DNA from: Curvibacter sp.
GTDB lineage: Bacteria; Pseudomonadota; Gammaproteobacteria; Burkholderiales; Burkholderiaceae_C
Reading direction: 5' to 3'
Length of the DNA: 56,858 nt
Assembly: GCA_020621965.1 (NCBI GenBank)
Contig: JAHRYV010000021.1
Location: 1-56,858 of the forward strand
Part shown: positions 41,701 through 50,346 of the stretch, piece after piece
Numbering within the stretch: the stretch's first letter is position 1
How the letters are laid out: the number at the start of each line of letters is the position of its first letter
Position numbers and translations under genes: made by a program
Notes under the pieces: generated by a model
What the model saw: the letters and a program-made list of their open reading frames with translations, nothing else
The model's database searches: none
What the model was told of the DNA's origin: nothing

Positions 41701-43149
41701 GTGGTGCTGCTGACCCTCGTCATCGTCTACCTGTTGGTGACCATTGCCATCGGCCTGTATGCGGCCAAGCGCGTCAAGAGCTCGGCGGACTTCGCCGTGG
41801 CCGGGCGCAGGCTGCCGCTGATCATGATCGTCACCACCACCTTCGCCACCTGGTTCGGCTCGGAGACGGTGCTGGGCATCCCGGCCAAGTTCGTCAACGG
41901 CGGTCTGGGCAGCGTGGTGGAAGATCCCTTCGGGGCCGGGACTTGCCTCATCCTGGTGGGCATCTTCTTTGCGGCCAAGCTCTACCGCATGACCTTGCTG
42001 ACCATCAGTGACTTCTTTCGCGAACGTTACGGCCGCAGCGTCGAAATCGTTTGCTCGCTGATCATCATGCTGAGCTACCTGGGCTGGGTGTCGGCGCAGG
42101 TGACGGCGCTGGGCCTGGTGTTCAACGTGCTGTCGGGCGGGACCATCAGCGTCCCGGTGGGCATGGTGATCGGCGTCGTGTCCATCCTGGCCTATACCCT
42201 GTTCGGCGGCATGTGGTCGGTGGCGGTGACCGACTTCATCCAGATGATCATCCTGGTGGGCGGCCTGGCCATATTGGCGGTGTTTGCCGGCCACATGGCC
42301 GGCGGCGCCGACAAGGTGGTGCAGCTGGCGGTCCACCGCGACATGTTCAACTTCCTGCCCGAGCCGTCCTTCAAGGACATCGTGTTCTTCATCGCCGCAG
42401 CCATCACCATGATGCTGGGCTCCATCCCGCAACAGGACGTGTTCCAGCGTGTCATGTCGGCCGACAGCACGAAGTCGGCCACGCGCGGGCCGGTCATCGG
42501 CGGGGTGTTCTACATCCTGTTTGCCTTTGTGCCCATGTTCCTGGTGGTCAGCGCGTTGATCATCATGCCCGAGCGCGCCGAGGAGCTGCTGAAGGAAGAC
42601 CCGCAGAAGGTACTCCCCACCCTGGTGCTGGAGAAGATGCCCTTCATCATGCAGGTGCTGTTCTTTGGTGCCCTGCTGTCGGCCATCAAGTCCTGCGCCT
42701 CGGCCACCCTGCTGGCGCCCAGCGTGACCTTTGTCGAGAACATCTGGCGCCAGTTTCGCCCGCACCTGGGCGACAAGCAGGAACTCAAGACCATGCGCGT
42801 CACGGTGCTGGTGTTCAGCGCCCTGGTGCTGGCCTACGCCATCCGGATGCAGGGCACCTCGATCTACGAGATGGTGTCCGGCGCCTACCAGGTGACCCTG
42901 GTCGGCGCCTTCGTGCCGCTGACCTTTGGCCTGTACTGGAAGAAGGCCAGCACCCAGGGGGCGCTGTTCTCCATCGTGCTGGGCCTGCTGACCTGGGGGC
43001 TGTTCCTGGCCACCCCGGCCGGCGCGGAGTTCCCGGCCCAGCTGGCCGGTGTGCTGGCCGCCCTGGCGGGCATGCTGGTGGGCTCGCTGGGCCCCCAGGC
43101 CATCGTCAATCGCCACGCCGGACACCACAAGCTCGCTGGCGTGGAGTGA
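41701..43149 (+). CDS. Sodium:solute symporter (SSS family)
   Basis: A 482-residue inner-membrane protein with about 13 hydrophobic helices and the SSS pattern: SADFAVAGRRLPL near the start, GGMWSVAVTDFIQM in helix 5, SIPQQDVFQRVMSA, and FGALLSAIKSCASATLLAPS. These proteins use the sodium gradient to import organic solutes such as proline, pantothenate or acetate. The substrate cannot be named from this sequence. The start is GTG 41701 (a second GTG follows at once), preceded by TTAGGAG; the ATG overlapping at 41699 is out of frame. It follows ubiB by 35 bases. Confidence 0.9.
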   Translation: MVLLTLVIVYLLVTIAIGLYAAKRVKSSADFAVAGRRLPLIMIVTTTFATWFGSETVLGIPAKFVNGGLGSVVEDPFGAGTCLILVGIFFAAKLYRMTLLTISDFFRERYGRSVEIVCSLIIMLSYLGWVSAQVTALGLVFNVLSGGTISVPVGMVIGVVSILAYTLFGGMWSVAVTDFIQMIILVGGLAILAVFAGHMAGGADKVVQLAVHRDMFNFLPEPSFKDIVFFIAAAITMMLGSIPQQDVFQRVMSADSTKSATRGPVIGGVFYILFAFVPMFLVVSALIIMPERAEELLKEDPQKVLPTLVLEKMPFIMQVLFFGALLSAIKSCASATLLAPSVTFVENIWRQFRPHLGDKQELKTMRVTVLVFSALVLAYAIRMQGTSIYEMVSGAYQVTLVGAFVPLTFGLYWKKASTQGALFSIVLGLLTWGLFLATPAGAEFPAQLAGVLAALAGMLVGSLGPQAIVNRHAGHHKLAGVE

Positions 43150-43166
43150 GGCGGACCGGGCGCCCC

Positions 43167-43185
43167 GGGGGCAGGGCGTGCCCCC
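43167..43185 (+). terminator. GC-rich hairpin after the symporter gene
   Basis: GGGGGCA (43167-43173) pairs with TGCCCCC (43179-43185) around a 5-base loop, then CTTGATTG. The weak T-run makes termination uncertain, but it lies between the symporter and a new promoter. Confidence 0.4.
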
Positions 43186-43206
43186 CTTGATTGTGGGGTC
43201 GGCGCC

Positions 43207-43212
43207 TATAAT
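43207..43212 (+). promoter_or_regulatory. Perfect -10 box ahead of fmdB-DUF502-aspS
   Basis: TATAAT lies 33 bases before the FmdB start. TTGATT at 43187-43192 is the only -35-like sequence, but the spacer is 14 bases, shorter than usual. Confidence 0.55.
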
Positions 43213-43245
43213 TGAGGGTTTTGCATCCACAACCTCCTTCGAGCC

Positions 43246-43527
43246 ATGCCTATTTACGCCTACAAATGTGAATCCTGCGGTGCCGCCAAGGATGTGCTGC
43301 AGAAAATCTCCGATGCGGCCCTGAGCGACTGCCCGGCCTGCGGCAAACCGACCTTCCGCAAGCAGGTCACGGCCGCCGGCTTCCAGCTCAAGGGCAACGG
43401 CTGGTACGCGACCGATTTCCGCGGTGCGGCCTCCGGCGCCGCGGCGACCTCGGCACCCGCCACAGAATCCGCCAGCGCCGCCCCGGCGGCCGGTCACGGT
43501 TGCGGTTCCGACTGCAGTTGCGCCTGA
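43246..43527 (+). CDS. FmdB-family zinc-ribbon protein
   Basis: A 93-residue putative regulatory protein of the FmdB/CxxC_CxxC_SSSS family. The zinc ribbon uses C8/C11 (KCESCG) and C29/C32 (DCPACG), followed by the conserved GFQLKGNGWYATDF. The tail is low-complexity Ala/Ser and ends in a cysteine-rich GHGCGSDCSCA. The family's function is not established. The stop overlaps the DUF502 start (TGATG). Confidence 0.88.
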   Translation: MPIYAYKCESCGAAKDVLQKISDAALSDCPACGKPTFRKQVTAAGFQLKGNGWYATDFRGAASGAAATSAPATESASAAPAAGHGCGSDCSCA

Positions 43528-44183
43528 TGCCCATGGCCAAGTTCCGCAAATGGCTGTTTGCGGGCCTGCTGGTGCTGGCTCCGCTGGGCATCACCGTCTG
43601 GGTGCTGGAATGGGTGGTGTCCACACTGGACCAGACCCTGCGCATCCTGCCCGAGGCCTGGCAGCCGGACCGCTGGCTGGGCCTGCACATTCCCGGCCTG
43701 GGTGTGCTGTTTGCCCTGGCCGTGGTGCTGGCCGTCGGCGCCCTGGCCTCCAACATCATCGGCAACCAGCTGATCAGCTGGTGGCACGCGCTCCTGCACC
43801 GCATCCCGGTGGTGCGCTCCATCTATTCGGGTGTCAAGCAGGTCTCGGACACGCTGTTTTCCGAGAAAGGCAACGCCTTTCGCCAAGCCGTGCTGGTGCA
43901 GTGGCCGCGCGAGGGCATGTGGACCATCGGTTTCGTGACCGGTACGCCCGGCGGCGACCTGGTGAACCACCTGCCGGGCGAGTACCTGAGTGTTTTTGTC
44001 CCGACCACGCCCAACCCCACCGGGGGTTATTTCGTGATGGTCAAGAAAAGCGACTGCGTCGTGCTGGCCATGAGCGTCGACGAGGCATTGACCTACGTGA
44101 TTTCCATGGGCGTGATCGTGCCCGGCGGGCCCAAGAACCCGCAACTGCTGCCGGCCGAAGCCGGTCAGCAGCCCCATCCCTGA
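43527..44183 (+). CDS. DUF502 membrane protein
   Basis: A 218-residue inner-membrane protein with two hydrophobic helices (about 7-30, LFAGLLVLAPLGITVWVLEWV, and 56-80, VLFALAVVLAVGALASNIIG). They are followed by the family's RIPVVRSIYSGVKQVSDTL and GFVTG...VFVPTTPNPTGGY stretches. DUF502 proteins are widespread but uncharacterised. It overlaps FmdB by one base and precedes aspS by 21 bases, a conserved betaproteobacterial order. The start could also be the Met two codons later. Confidence 0.88.
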   Translation: MPMAKFRKWLFAGLLVLAPLGITVWVLEWVVSTLDQTLRILPEAWQPDRWLGLHIPGLGVLFALAVVLAVGALASNIIGNQLISWWHALLHRIPVVRSIYSGVKQVSDTLFSEKGNAFRQAVLVQWPREGMWTIGFVTGTPGGDLVNHLPGEYLSVFVPTTPNPTGGYFVMVKKSDCVVLAMSVDEALTYVISMGVIVPGGPKNPQLLPAEAGQQPHP

Positions 44184-44204
44184 GTTCCTGAAAGAGTAAG
44201 CCAA

Positions 44205-46007
44205 ATGGCCATGCGTTCCCACTATTGCGGTCTCGTGACCGAAGCCCTGCTGGGTCAAACCGTCACCCTGTGCGGCTGGGTCAACCGCCGGCGCGACCAC
44301 GGTGGCGTGATCTTCGTCGACCTGCGCGACCGTGAAGGTTATGTGCAGGTGGTGTGCGACCCGGACCGCCCCGAGATGTTCAAGGCCGCCGAAGACCTGC
44401 GCAACGAGTTCTGCATCCAGGTCAAGGGCTTGGTGCGCGCGCGCCCGGCCGGCACCACCAACGACAGCCTCAAGAGCGGCAAGATCGAAGTGCTGTGCCA
44501 CGAGCTGACCGTGCTCAACCCCTCCGTCACGCCGCCCTTCCAGCTCGACGAGGACAACCTGTCCGAGACCACGCGCCTGACCCACCGCGTGCTGGACCTG
44601 CGCCGCCCCTACATGCAGAACAACCTGATGCTGCGTTACAAGGTGGCCATGGAGGTGCGCAAGTTCCTCGACGCCAACGGCTTCATCGACATCGAGACGC
44701 CCATGCTCACCAAGAGCACGCCCGAAGGCGCGCGCGACTACCTGGTGCCCAGCCGCGTGCACGACGGCATGTTCTTCGCGCTGCCGCAGTCGCCCCAGCT
44801 GTTCAAGCAGCTGCTGATGGTGGCCGGCTTCGATCGTTATTACCAGATCACCAAATGCTTCCGTGACGAGGACCTGCGCGCCGACCGCCAGCCCGAGTTC
44901 ACGCAGATCGATATCGAGACCAGCTTCCTGACCGAGCAGGACATCCGCGACATGTTCCAGGGCATGATCAAGAGCGTGTTCCAGAAGGTGCTGAACGTGG
45001 ACCTGGGCGAGTTCCCGGTCATGGCCTATTCCGAAGCCATGCATCGTTTCGGCTCCGACAAGCCGGACCTGCGCGTCAAGCTCGAATTCACCGAACTGAC
45101 CGACGTCATGGCCGACGTGGACTTCAAGGTCTTCTCCACCCCCGCCACCATGAAGGGCGGCCGCGTGGTGGCCCTGCGGGTTCCCCGCGGCGGCGAGATG
45201 AGCCGCGGCGAGATCGACGGCTACACCGAGTTCGTCAAGATCTACGGCGCCAAGGGCCTGGCCTGGATCAAGGTCAATGAAGTCGCCAAGGGTCGTGACG
45301 GCCTGCAGTCGCCCATCGTGAAGAACCTGCACGACGCCGCCATTGCCGAGATCCTCAAGCGCACCGGTGCCCAGGATGGCGATCTGATCTTCTTCGGCGC
45401 CGACAAGGCCAAGATCGTCAACGACGCCATCGGCGCGCTGCGCCTGAAGGTCGGCCACAGCGAGTTCGGCAAGAAGAGCGGCCTGTTCGAGCAGCGCTGG
45501 GCGCCGATGTGGGTGGTCGACTTCCCGATGTTCGAATTCGACGAAGAAGCACAGCGTTACACCGCCGTGCACCACCCCTTCACGGCTCCGAAAGACGGTC
45601 ACGAAGACTGGATGGCGACCGACCCCGAGAAGTGCATCGCCAAGGGCTACGACATGGTGCTCAATGGCTGGGAGATCGGCGGCGGCTCGGTGCGTATCCA
45701 CCGCGCCGACGTGCAGCAGAAGGTGTTCGACGCCCTCAAGATCACGCCCGAGGAGGCCCAGCTCAAGTTCGGTTTCCTGCTCGACGCGCTGCAGTACGGC
45801 GCCCCGCCACACGGCGGCCTGGCCTTCGGTCTGGACCGCATCGTCACACTGATGACCGGCGCCGAGTCCATCCGTGACGTGATCGCCTTCCCCAAGACCC
45901 AGCGCGCCCAGTGCCTGCTGACCCAGGCCCCGAGCCCGGTCGACGAGAAGCAACTGCGCGAGCTGCACATCCGCCTGCGCAACCCGGACGCGGTGAAGCC
46001 GGCCTGA
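44205..46007 (+). CDS. aspS: Aspartyl-tRNA synthetase
   Basis: A class II synthetase of 600 residues. It has an N-terminal anticodon-binding OB fold ([23 protein letters not shown]), the catalytic core with motif 2 ([18 protein letters not shown]), the bacterial GAD insertion (about 290-420), and motif 3 ([11 protein letters not shown]). Whether it also charges tRNA-Asn cannot be decided here. It is the third gene after the TATAAT at 43207 and ends in a strong terminator. Confidence 0.97.
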   Translation: MAMRSHYCGLVTEALLGQTVTLCGWVNRRRDHGGVIFVDLRDREGYVQVVCDPDRPEMFKAAEDLRNEFCIQVKGLVRARPAGTTNDSLKSGKIEVLCHELTVLNPSVTPPFQLDEDNLSETTRLTHRVLDLRRPYMQNNLMLRYKVAMEVRKFLDANGFIDIETPMLTKSTPEGARDYLVPSRVHDGMFFALPQSPQLFKQLLMVAGFDRYYQITKCFRDEDLRADRQPEFTQIDIETSFLTEQDIRDMFQGMIKSVFQKVLNVDLGEFPVMAYSEAMHRFGSDKPDLRVKLEFTELTDVMADVDFKVFSTPATMKGGRVVALRVPRGGEMSRGEIDGYTEFVKIYGAKGLAWIKVNEVAKGRDGLQSPIVKNLHDAAIAEILKRTGAQDGDLIFFGADKAKIVNDAIGALRLKVGHSEFGKKSGLFEQRWAPMWVVDFPMFEFDEEAQRYTAVHHPFTAPKDGHEDWMATDPEKCIAKGYDMVLNGWEIGGGSVRIHRADVQQKVFDALKITPEEAQLKFGFLLDALQYGAPPHGGLAFGLDRIVTLMTGAESIRDVIAFPKTQRAQCLLTQAPSPVDEKQLRELHIRLRNPDAVKPA

Positions 46008-46031
46008 ACCTGCGGATCGTGCAGAATGAAA

Positions 46032-46056
46032 GGGCGCCGACACGGCGCCCTTTTTT
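46032..46056 (+). terminator. Strong rho-independent terminator of aspS, abutting nudB
   Basis: GGGCGCCG (46032-46039) pairs perfectly with CGGCGCCC (46043-46050) around ACA, followed by six T. The T-run ends one base before the nudB ATG at 46058. Confidence 0.9.
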
Positions 46057-46057
46057 C

Positions 46058-46513
46058 ATGGACAAGCCCTACAAGATTCCGCAGTCGGTGCTGGTGGTGA
46101 TCCATACCCCGGCGCTCGAGGTATTGCTGATCAAGCGCGCCGATGCCGAGGATTTCTGGCAATCCGTGACCGGCGCCAAGGATCATCCCGACGAATCCTT
46201 CGAGGCGACCGCCGTGCGCGAGGTGGCCGAGGAGACCGGGATCGACGCCCGCGCCGCCGGCTGCGAGCTGCGGGACTGGGGGCTGGAGAACGTCTACGAG
46301 ATCTACCCGCGCTGGCGCCACCGTTATGCGCCGGGAGTGAGCCACAACACCGAACACCTGTTCGGCCTGCGGGTGCCCGAGGGCACGCCGGTGCGCCTGA
46401 GCCCGCGCGAGCACAGCGCTCACCGCTGGCTGCCCTGGCGCGAGGCCGCGCAGGCCTGTTATTCGCCCAGCAATGCCGAGGCCTGCCTGCTGCTGCCCCG
46501 ATTTGCCCGCTGA
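46058..46513 (+). CDS. nudB: Dihydroneopterin triphosphate diphosphatase (Nudix)
   Basis: NudB removes pyrophosphate from dihydroneopterin triphosphate, the product of FolE, in folate synthesis. The 151 residues contain KIPQSVLVVIHTPALEVLLIKRAD and a Nudix box (GAKDHPDESFEATAVREVAEETGI, with the REVAEETG core intact). The conserved N-terminus begins at ATG 46058, but this codon has no Shine-Dalgarno and sits directly behind the aspS terminator. A GTG at 46019 in the same frame, upstream of the hairpin, is a possible alternative start. The downstream gene begins after 17 bases. Confidence 0.9.
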   Translation: MDKPYKIPQSVLVVIHTPALEVLLIKRADAEDFWQSVTGAKDHPDESFEATAVREVAEETGIDARAAGCELRDWGLENVYEIYPRWRHRYAPGVSHNTEHLFGLRVPEGTPVRLSPREHSAHRWLPWREAAQACYSPSNAEACLLLPRFAR

Positions 46514-46530
46514 CCAGAGTCCCTGCCAAA

Positions 46531-47274
46531 ATGAACCTCATGAAGACCGTGCGCGTGGCCACCTACAACATCCACAAGGGCGTCCAGGGCCTGGGGCCGC
46601 GGCGGCGGCTGGAGATCCACAACCTGGGCCTGGCGGTGGAGCAGCTCGATGCCGACATCGTCTGCCTGCAGGAAGTGCGCAAGATGAACCGGCGCGAGGA
46701 GGAGTACTTCACCCGCTGGCCGGAGCTGCCGCAGGCGGATTTCCTGGCGCCCGAAGGCTACGAGGCGGTGTACCGCACCAATGCCTACACGCGCCACGGC
46801 GAACACGGCAACGCCATGCTGACGCGCTGGCCGGTGATCACGCACCAGCACGAGGACATGTCGGACCACCGCTTCGAACAGCGCGGTCTGCTGCACAGCG
46901 AGGTCCTGGTCCACGACGTGCCGGTGCACGTGGTGGTCGTGCACCTGGGCCTGATCCGCGCCAGCCGGGTGCGCCAGGCCGCCCAGCTGGACCGCTTCAT
47001 CGAGCGCGAAGTTCCTGCCGATGCGCCGCTGCTGGTCGCTGGCGACTTCAACGACTGGGGCGAGCGGGTCCATCGCCACTTTGCGGCCATGGGCCTGCAG
47101 ACCTTCGAGCCGTCCTCGCACCCCACCTTCCCGGCGCGGCTGCCGCTGGTGCAACTGGACTACGTCTATGCCCGCGGCCTGCAGCCGCTGCGGATCGAGG
47201 TGCCGCGTGGCCGCTCCTGGTGGCGCATGTCCGATCACCTGCCGCTGATCGCGGAATTCGGCCTGCCGGCATGA
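46531..47274 (+). CDS. Endonuclease/exonuclease/phosphatase family protein (YbhP-like)
   Basis: A 247-residue metal-dependent phosphoesterase of the EEP fold. The active-site elements are YNIHKGV, LQEVR, VVVVHLGL, VAGDFNDW and SDHLPL. The substrate is unknown; candidates are DNA or a phospholipid head group. In E. coli the homologue ybhP precedes clsB (ybhO), and here too its TGA overlaps the clsB ATG by the ATGA pattern, so a role with ClsB in phospholipids is plausible. A second Met three codons in (MKTVRVATYN) could be the start. Confidence 0.88.
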   Translation: MNLMKTVRVATYNIHKGVQGLGPRRRLEIHNLGLAVEQLDADIVCLQEVRKMNRREEEYFTRWPELPQADFLAPEGYEAVYRTNAYTRHGEHGNAMLTRWPVITHQHEDMSDHRFEQRGLLHSEVLVHDVPVHVVVVHLGLIRASRVRQAAQLDRFIEREVPADAPLLVAGDFNDWGERVHRHFAAMGLQTFEPSSHPTFPARLPLVQLDYVYARGLQPLRIEVPRGRSWWRMSDHLPLIAEFGLPA

Positions 47275-48509
47275 CGGACCGCCATCTGCCGCCCCTGCGC
47301 GCCGGGCACCACGTGCAACTGCTGGAGGGGGCGCACGAGCTGTTCCCCGCCATGGTGCGGGCGATCGACCGGGCGTTGCACGAAGTGCGCATCGAGACCT
47401 ATATCTTCGATCCGGACGCCATGGGCGAGCTGCTGCTGGCGGCGCTGACGCGGGCGGCGCAGCGCGGGGTCAAGGTCTATCTGGTGATGGACGGCGTGGG
47501 CACCCCCAAGCTGCCGGCGCCATGGGCGCGGCGCTTGGACGAGGCGGGCGTGCAGTGGCGCATCTTCCTGCCGCTGGGGCGGCTGGGGCTGCTGATTCCG
47601 AGCCGCTGGCGCCGGCTGCACCGCAAGCTGTGCGTGGTGGATGGCCGGGTGGCCTTCTGCGGCGGCATCAATGTGCTCGACGACTGGAACGATCCCAACC
47701 ATGGCCGGCTGGACGCGCCCCGCCTGGACTTTGCGGTCCGTGTGACCGGGCCGTTGGTGCGGGCCGTGCACGAGGTCACCGTGCAGTTCTGGTGGCGGCT
47801 GCAGGTGGGCAGCAAGGTCCGGGAGGTCGACCTGCCGGCGGCCTGGCATGAGGTGGAAGAGGCGGTGCTGGGGGCGCTGCAGACCGGTGCCGCCGACAGC
47901 GCCGAGATCGACGACTCGGCCCGTCACGGCGCGGGCACGCGTGCGGCCCTGCTCCTGCGCGACAACCTGCGTCACCGCAGCCGGATCGAGCGCGCCTACC
48001 GCAAGGCGATCGCCGAGGCGCACGAAGAGATCATCATCGCCAATGCCTACTTCGCGCCCGGACGCAAGCTGCGCCAGGCCCTGATCCATGCCCGCCAGCG
48101 CGGGGTGCGGGTGCGGGTGCTGCTGCAGGGGCGCTACGAGTACTTCATGCAGTTCCACGCCGTGCGCATGATGTACGGCGTGCTGCTGGGCGCGGGCATG
48201 GAGATCCATGAGTATTCGCCCAGTTTCCTGCATGCCAAGGTGGCGGTGATCGACGGCCACTGGGCCACGGTCGGTTCCTCCAATCTCGATCCCCTGAGCC
48301 TGCTGCTGGCCCGGGAGGCCAATGTGGTGGTGGACGAAGTCCACTTCGCCCGCGCGCTGCGCGAGCGCCTGGTCCATGCCATGGAGCACGAAGGCCGCCG
48401 GGTCGATCCGGCCCGTTATGCCCGGCGCCCCTGGCACCAGCGGCTGCTGGACCGCGTGGCCTTCGGCCTGATGCGGGTCGGGGTCTTCGTGACCGGCAAT
48501 CGCTATTGA
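47271..48509 (+). CDS. clsB: Cardiolipin synthase B (phospholipase D family)
   Basis: ClsB makes cardiolipin or phosphatidylglycerol by phosphatidyl transfer. The 412 residues contain two HKD motifs: H117/K119/D124 (HRKLCVVDGRVAFCGG) and H321/K323/D328 (HAKVAVIDGHWATVGSSN). It lacks the two N-terminal membrane helices of ClsA, as ClsB-type enzymes do; the C-terminus (LDRVAFGLMRVGVFVTG) is moderately hydrophobic. It is coupled to the YbhP-like gene upstream. Confidence 0.93.
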   Translation: MTDRHLPPLRAGHHVQLLEGAHELFPAMVRAIDRALHEVRIETYIFDPDAMGELLLAALTRAAQRGVKVYLVMDGVGTPKLPAPWARRLDEAGVQWRIFLPLGRLGLLIPSRWRRLHRKLCVVDGRVAFCGGINVLDDWNDPNHGRLDAPRLDFAVRVTGPLVRAVHEVTVQFWWRLQVGSKVREVDLPAAWHEVEEAVLGALQTGAADSAEIDDSARHGAGTRAALLLRDNLRHRSRIERAYRKAIAEAHEEIIIANAYFAPGRKLRQALIHARQRGVRVRVLLQGRYEYFMQFHAVRMMYGVLLGAGMEIHEYSPSFLHAKVAVIDGHWATVGSSNLDPLSLLLAREANVVVDEVHFARALRERLVHAMEHEGRRVDPARYARRPWHQRLLDRVAFGLMRVGVFVTGNRY

Positions 48510-48588
48510 ATTCATAGCTAACCATGGTCAATTTCAGGGCTTCTCAGCCCGATAACCCTGACGGCGAATCGCTGGTACCATTGCAGCC

Positions 48589-49317
48589 ATGCTGAAGAAA
48601 AGCCAGAGCCCCATGAGCGCTGCGGACGCCGCTGATGAAGGAACCCCGGTCTCCGTGAAGATCCGGGAGCGGCTGCTGGCCGCACGCAAGCGTTTCTACG
48701 CCAACGACAACATCGCCGAGTACATCGAGCCGGGCGAGCTGGAGCGGCTGCTCGACGAGGTCGAGATCAAGATGCAGGCGGTGCTCGACAGCCTGGTGAT
48801 CGACACGGACAACGACCACAACACCGACAACACGGCGCGCCGCGTGGCCAAGCTGTATGTCAACGAAGTCTTCCGGGGCCGTTATGTGAAGGCGCCCACG
48901 ATCACCGAGTTCCCCAACGCCGAACACCTGAACGAGCTGATGATCGTCGGCCCGATCACCGTGCGCAGCGCCTGCTCGCACCACTTCTGCCCGGTGATCG
49001 GCAAGATCTGGATCGGTGTCATGCCCAACGAACACACCAATGTGATCGGCCTGTCCAAATACGCCCGGCTGGCCGAGTGGATCATGGGCCGGCCGCAGAT
49101 CCAGGAAGAGGCCGTGGTGCAGCTGGCCGACCTGATCCAGGAGAAGACCCAGCCCGACGGCCTGGCCATCGTCATGGAGGCCAGCCACTACTGCATGGCC
49201 TGGCGCGGCGTCAAGGACATGGACAGCAAGATGATCAACTCGGTCATGCGCGGCGTGTTCCTCAAAGACCCGAACCTGCGCCGCGAGTTTCTTTCACTGA
49301 TTCCTGCCAGGAGCTGA
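48589..49317 (+). CDS. folE: GTP cyclohydrolase I
   Basis: FolE converts GTP to dihydroneopterin triphosphate, the first step of folate synthesis; NudB, encoded 2.5 kb upstream, acts on the product. It has 242 residues. The zinc ligands are in SACSHHFCPV and EASHYCMAW, and the catalytic QE is in RPQIQEEAV. The start may be ATG 48589 or the ATG at 48613 (MSAADAAD); neither has a strong ribosome site. The stop is 2 bases before the BLUF gene, whose AGGAG lies inside the last folE codons. Confidence 0.95.
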   Translation: MLKKSQSPMSAADAADEGTPVSVKIRERLLAARKRFYANDNIAEYIEPGELERLLDEVEIKMQAVLDSLVIDTDNDHNTDNTARRVAKLYVNEVFRGRYVKAPTITEFPNAEHLNELMIVGPITVRSACSHHFCPVIGKIWIGVMPNEHTNVIGLSKYARLAEWIMGRPQIQEEAVVQLADLIQEKTQPDGLAIVMEASHYCMAWRGVKDMDSKMINSVMRGVFLKDPNLRREFLSLIPARS

Positions 49318-49319
49318 AC

Positions 49320-49742
49320 ATGTTGGTCCGCCTGCTCTACGCCAGCCGTGCCGTCGATTCGAGCCCGCAGGCCATCGAGAACATCCTCGCGCATTCGCGC
49401 CAGTACAACCCGACCTGCGGCATCACGGGCATCCTGTGTTACGGCGGCGGCATCTTCCTGCAGGCCATCGAGGGCGGGCGCAACGCCGTCAGCGAGCTGT
49501 ATGGCCATATCCAGCATGACGTCCGCCACAAGGACGTGGTCCTGCTGCATTACGAGGAGATCAACGAGCGGCGCTTCGGCGGCTGGACCATGGGCCAGGT
49601 CAATCTCTCGCGCATCAACACCTCGATCCTGCTCAAGTACTCCGAGCGGCCGGAACTCGACCCCTACGCCGTCTCCGGCCAGGTGTCGCTGGCCTTGCTG
49701 GAGGAACTGATGGCAACCGCGTCCATCATTGGGCGCAGCTGA
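49320..49742 (+). CDS. BLUF-domain blue-light sensor (short, single domain)
   Basis: A 140-residue flavin photoreceptor. The BLUF core (1-95) has all key residues: Y7 (RLLYASR), N30 (RQYNPTCGITGILCY), Q48 (FLQAIEGG) and W89/M91 (GGWTMGQV). In this family Y and Q near FAD rearrange hydrogen bonds on blue light. The last 45 residues form C-terminal helices with no output domain, so it presumably acts by binding another protein. It is translationally coupled to folE (2-base gap, AGGAG within folE), which suggests co-regulation. Confidence 0.95.
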   Translation: MLVRLLYASRAVDSSPQAIENILAHSRQYNPTCGITGILCYGGGIFLQAIEGGRNAVSELYGHIQHDVRHKDVVLLHYEEINERRFGGWTMGQVNLSRINTSILLKYSERPELDPYAVSGQVSLALLEELMATASIIGRS

Positions 49743-49800
49743 TTGCACAAGCCGCTGTAGGGCGGCGCCTAACCTGACCCCAGGTCGCGATGAGGCGGTG

Positions 49801-50331
49801 ATGACCTTGCACGGCAACGTCGGTGCGCATCGATGCTGCGGCCCGCTGGCCCGCGGGCTGGTTCTGCTGCTCGGGCTGGTCTTGTCGCCTTTGGCCCCGG
49901 CTGCCCCGACCAGCTGGGTGGGGACGGTGACCCACGTGAGCGATGGCGATACCTTGTGGGTGCGGCCGCAGCGCGGCGGGGCGCCACGCGCGGTGCGGCT
50001 GGACGGCATCGACGCTCCCGAGTTGTGCCAGGCGTACGGTGAGACGGCGCGCGCCGCGCTGGTCGGCCGGGTGCTGGGGCAGGCGGTGCAGGTGCGCGTA
50101 CGCCGCCACGACGACTACGGCCGCGCCCTGGCGCGGCTCAGCCTGCGTGGGCAGGATGTCGGCGGCTGGCTGGTGAGTCAGGGGCATGCCTGGTCCTACC
50201 GCTACCGCGGCCACGCGGGTCCCTATGCCAGGCAAGAGTCGCAGGCGCGGGCCCATCGCCTGGGCCTGTTCCGGCAGGCGCACGCCGAGCAACCCCGTGA
50301 ATTCCGCCGTCGTCACGGCAGCTGCCATTGA
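49801..50331 (+). CDS. Exported staphylococcal-nuclease-like (SNase) protein
   Basis: A 176-residue protein with an N-terminal signal peptide (1-38; LARGLVLLLGLVLSPLAPAAP) and an SNase/TNase domain. Its features are VTHVSDGDTLWVRPQ (calcium-binding Asp region), VRLDGIDAPELCQAYGE with catalytic Arg and Glu, RRHDDYGRALARLSL, and QGHAWSYRYRG. It is probably secreted to the periplasm or outside and cuts nucleic acids. The ATG at 49801 gives the signal peptide. It converges on the moeB-like gene. Confidence 0.88.
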   Translation: MTLHGNVGAHRCCGPLARGLVLLLGLVLSPLAPAAPTSWVGTVTHVSDGDTLWVRPQRGGAPRAVRLDGIDAPELCQAYGETARAALVGRVLGQAVQVRVRRHDDYGRALARLSLRGQDVGGWLVSQGHAWSYRYRGHAGPYARQESQARAHRLGLFRQAHAEQPREFRRRHGSCH

Positions 50332-50346
50332 GAGGCCGGGCCGGTT

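Noticed and set aside
41671..43497. Minus-strand open frame of 608 codons rich in His, Gln and Gly
   Set aside because: Antisense to the sodium/solute symporter; composition is that of a reversed membrane-protein gene.
43494..46043. Minus-strand open frame of 849 codons
   Set aside because: Antisense to DUF502 and aspS; no domain is recognisable.
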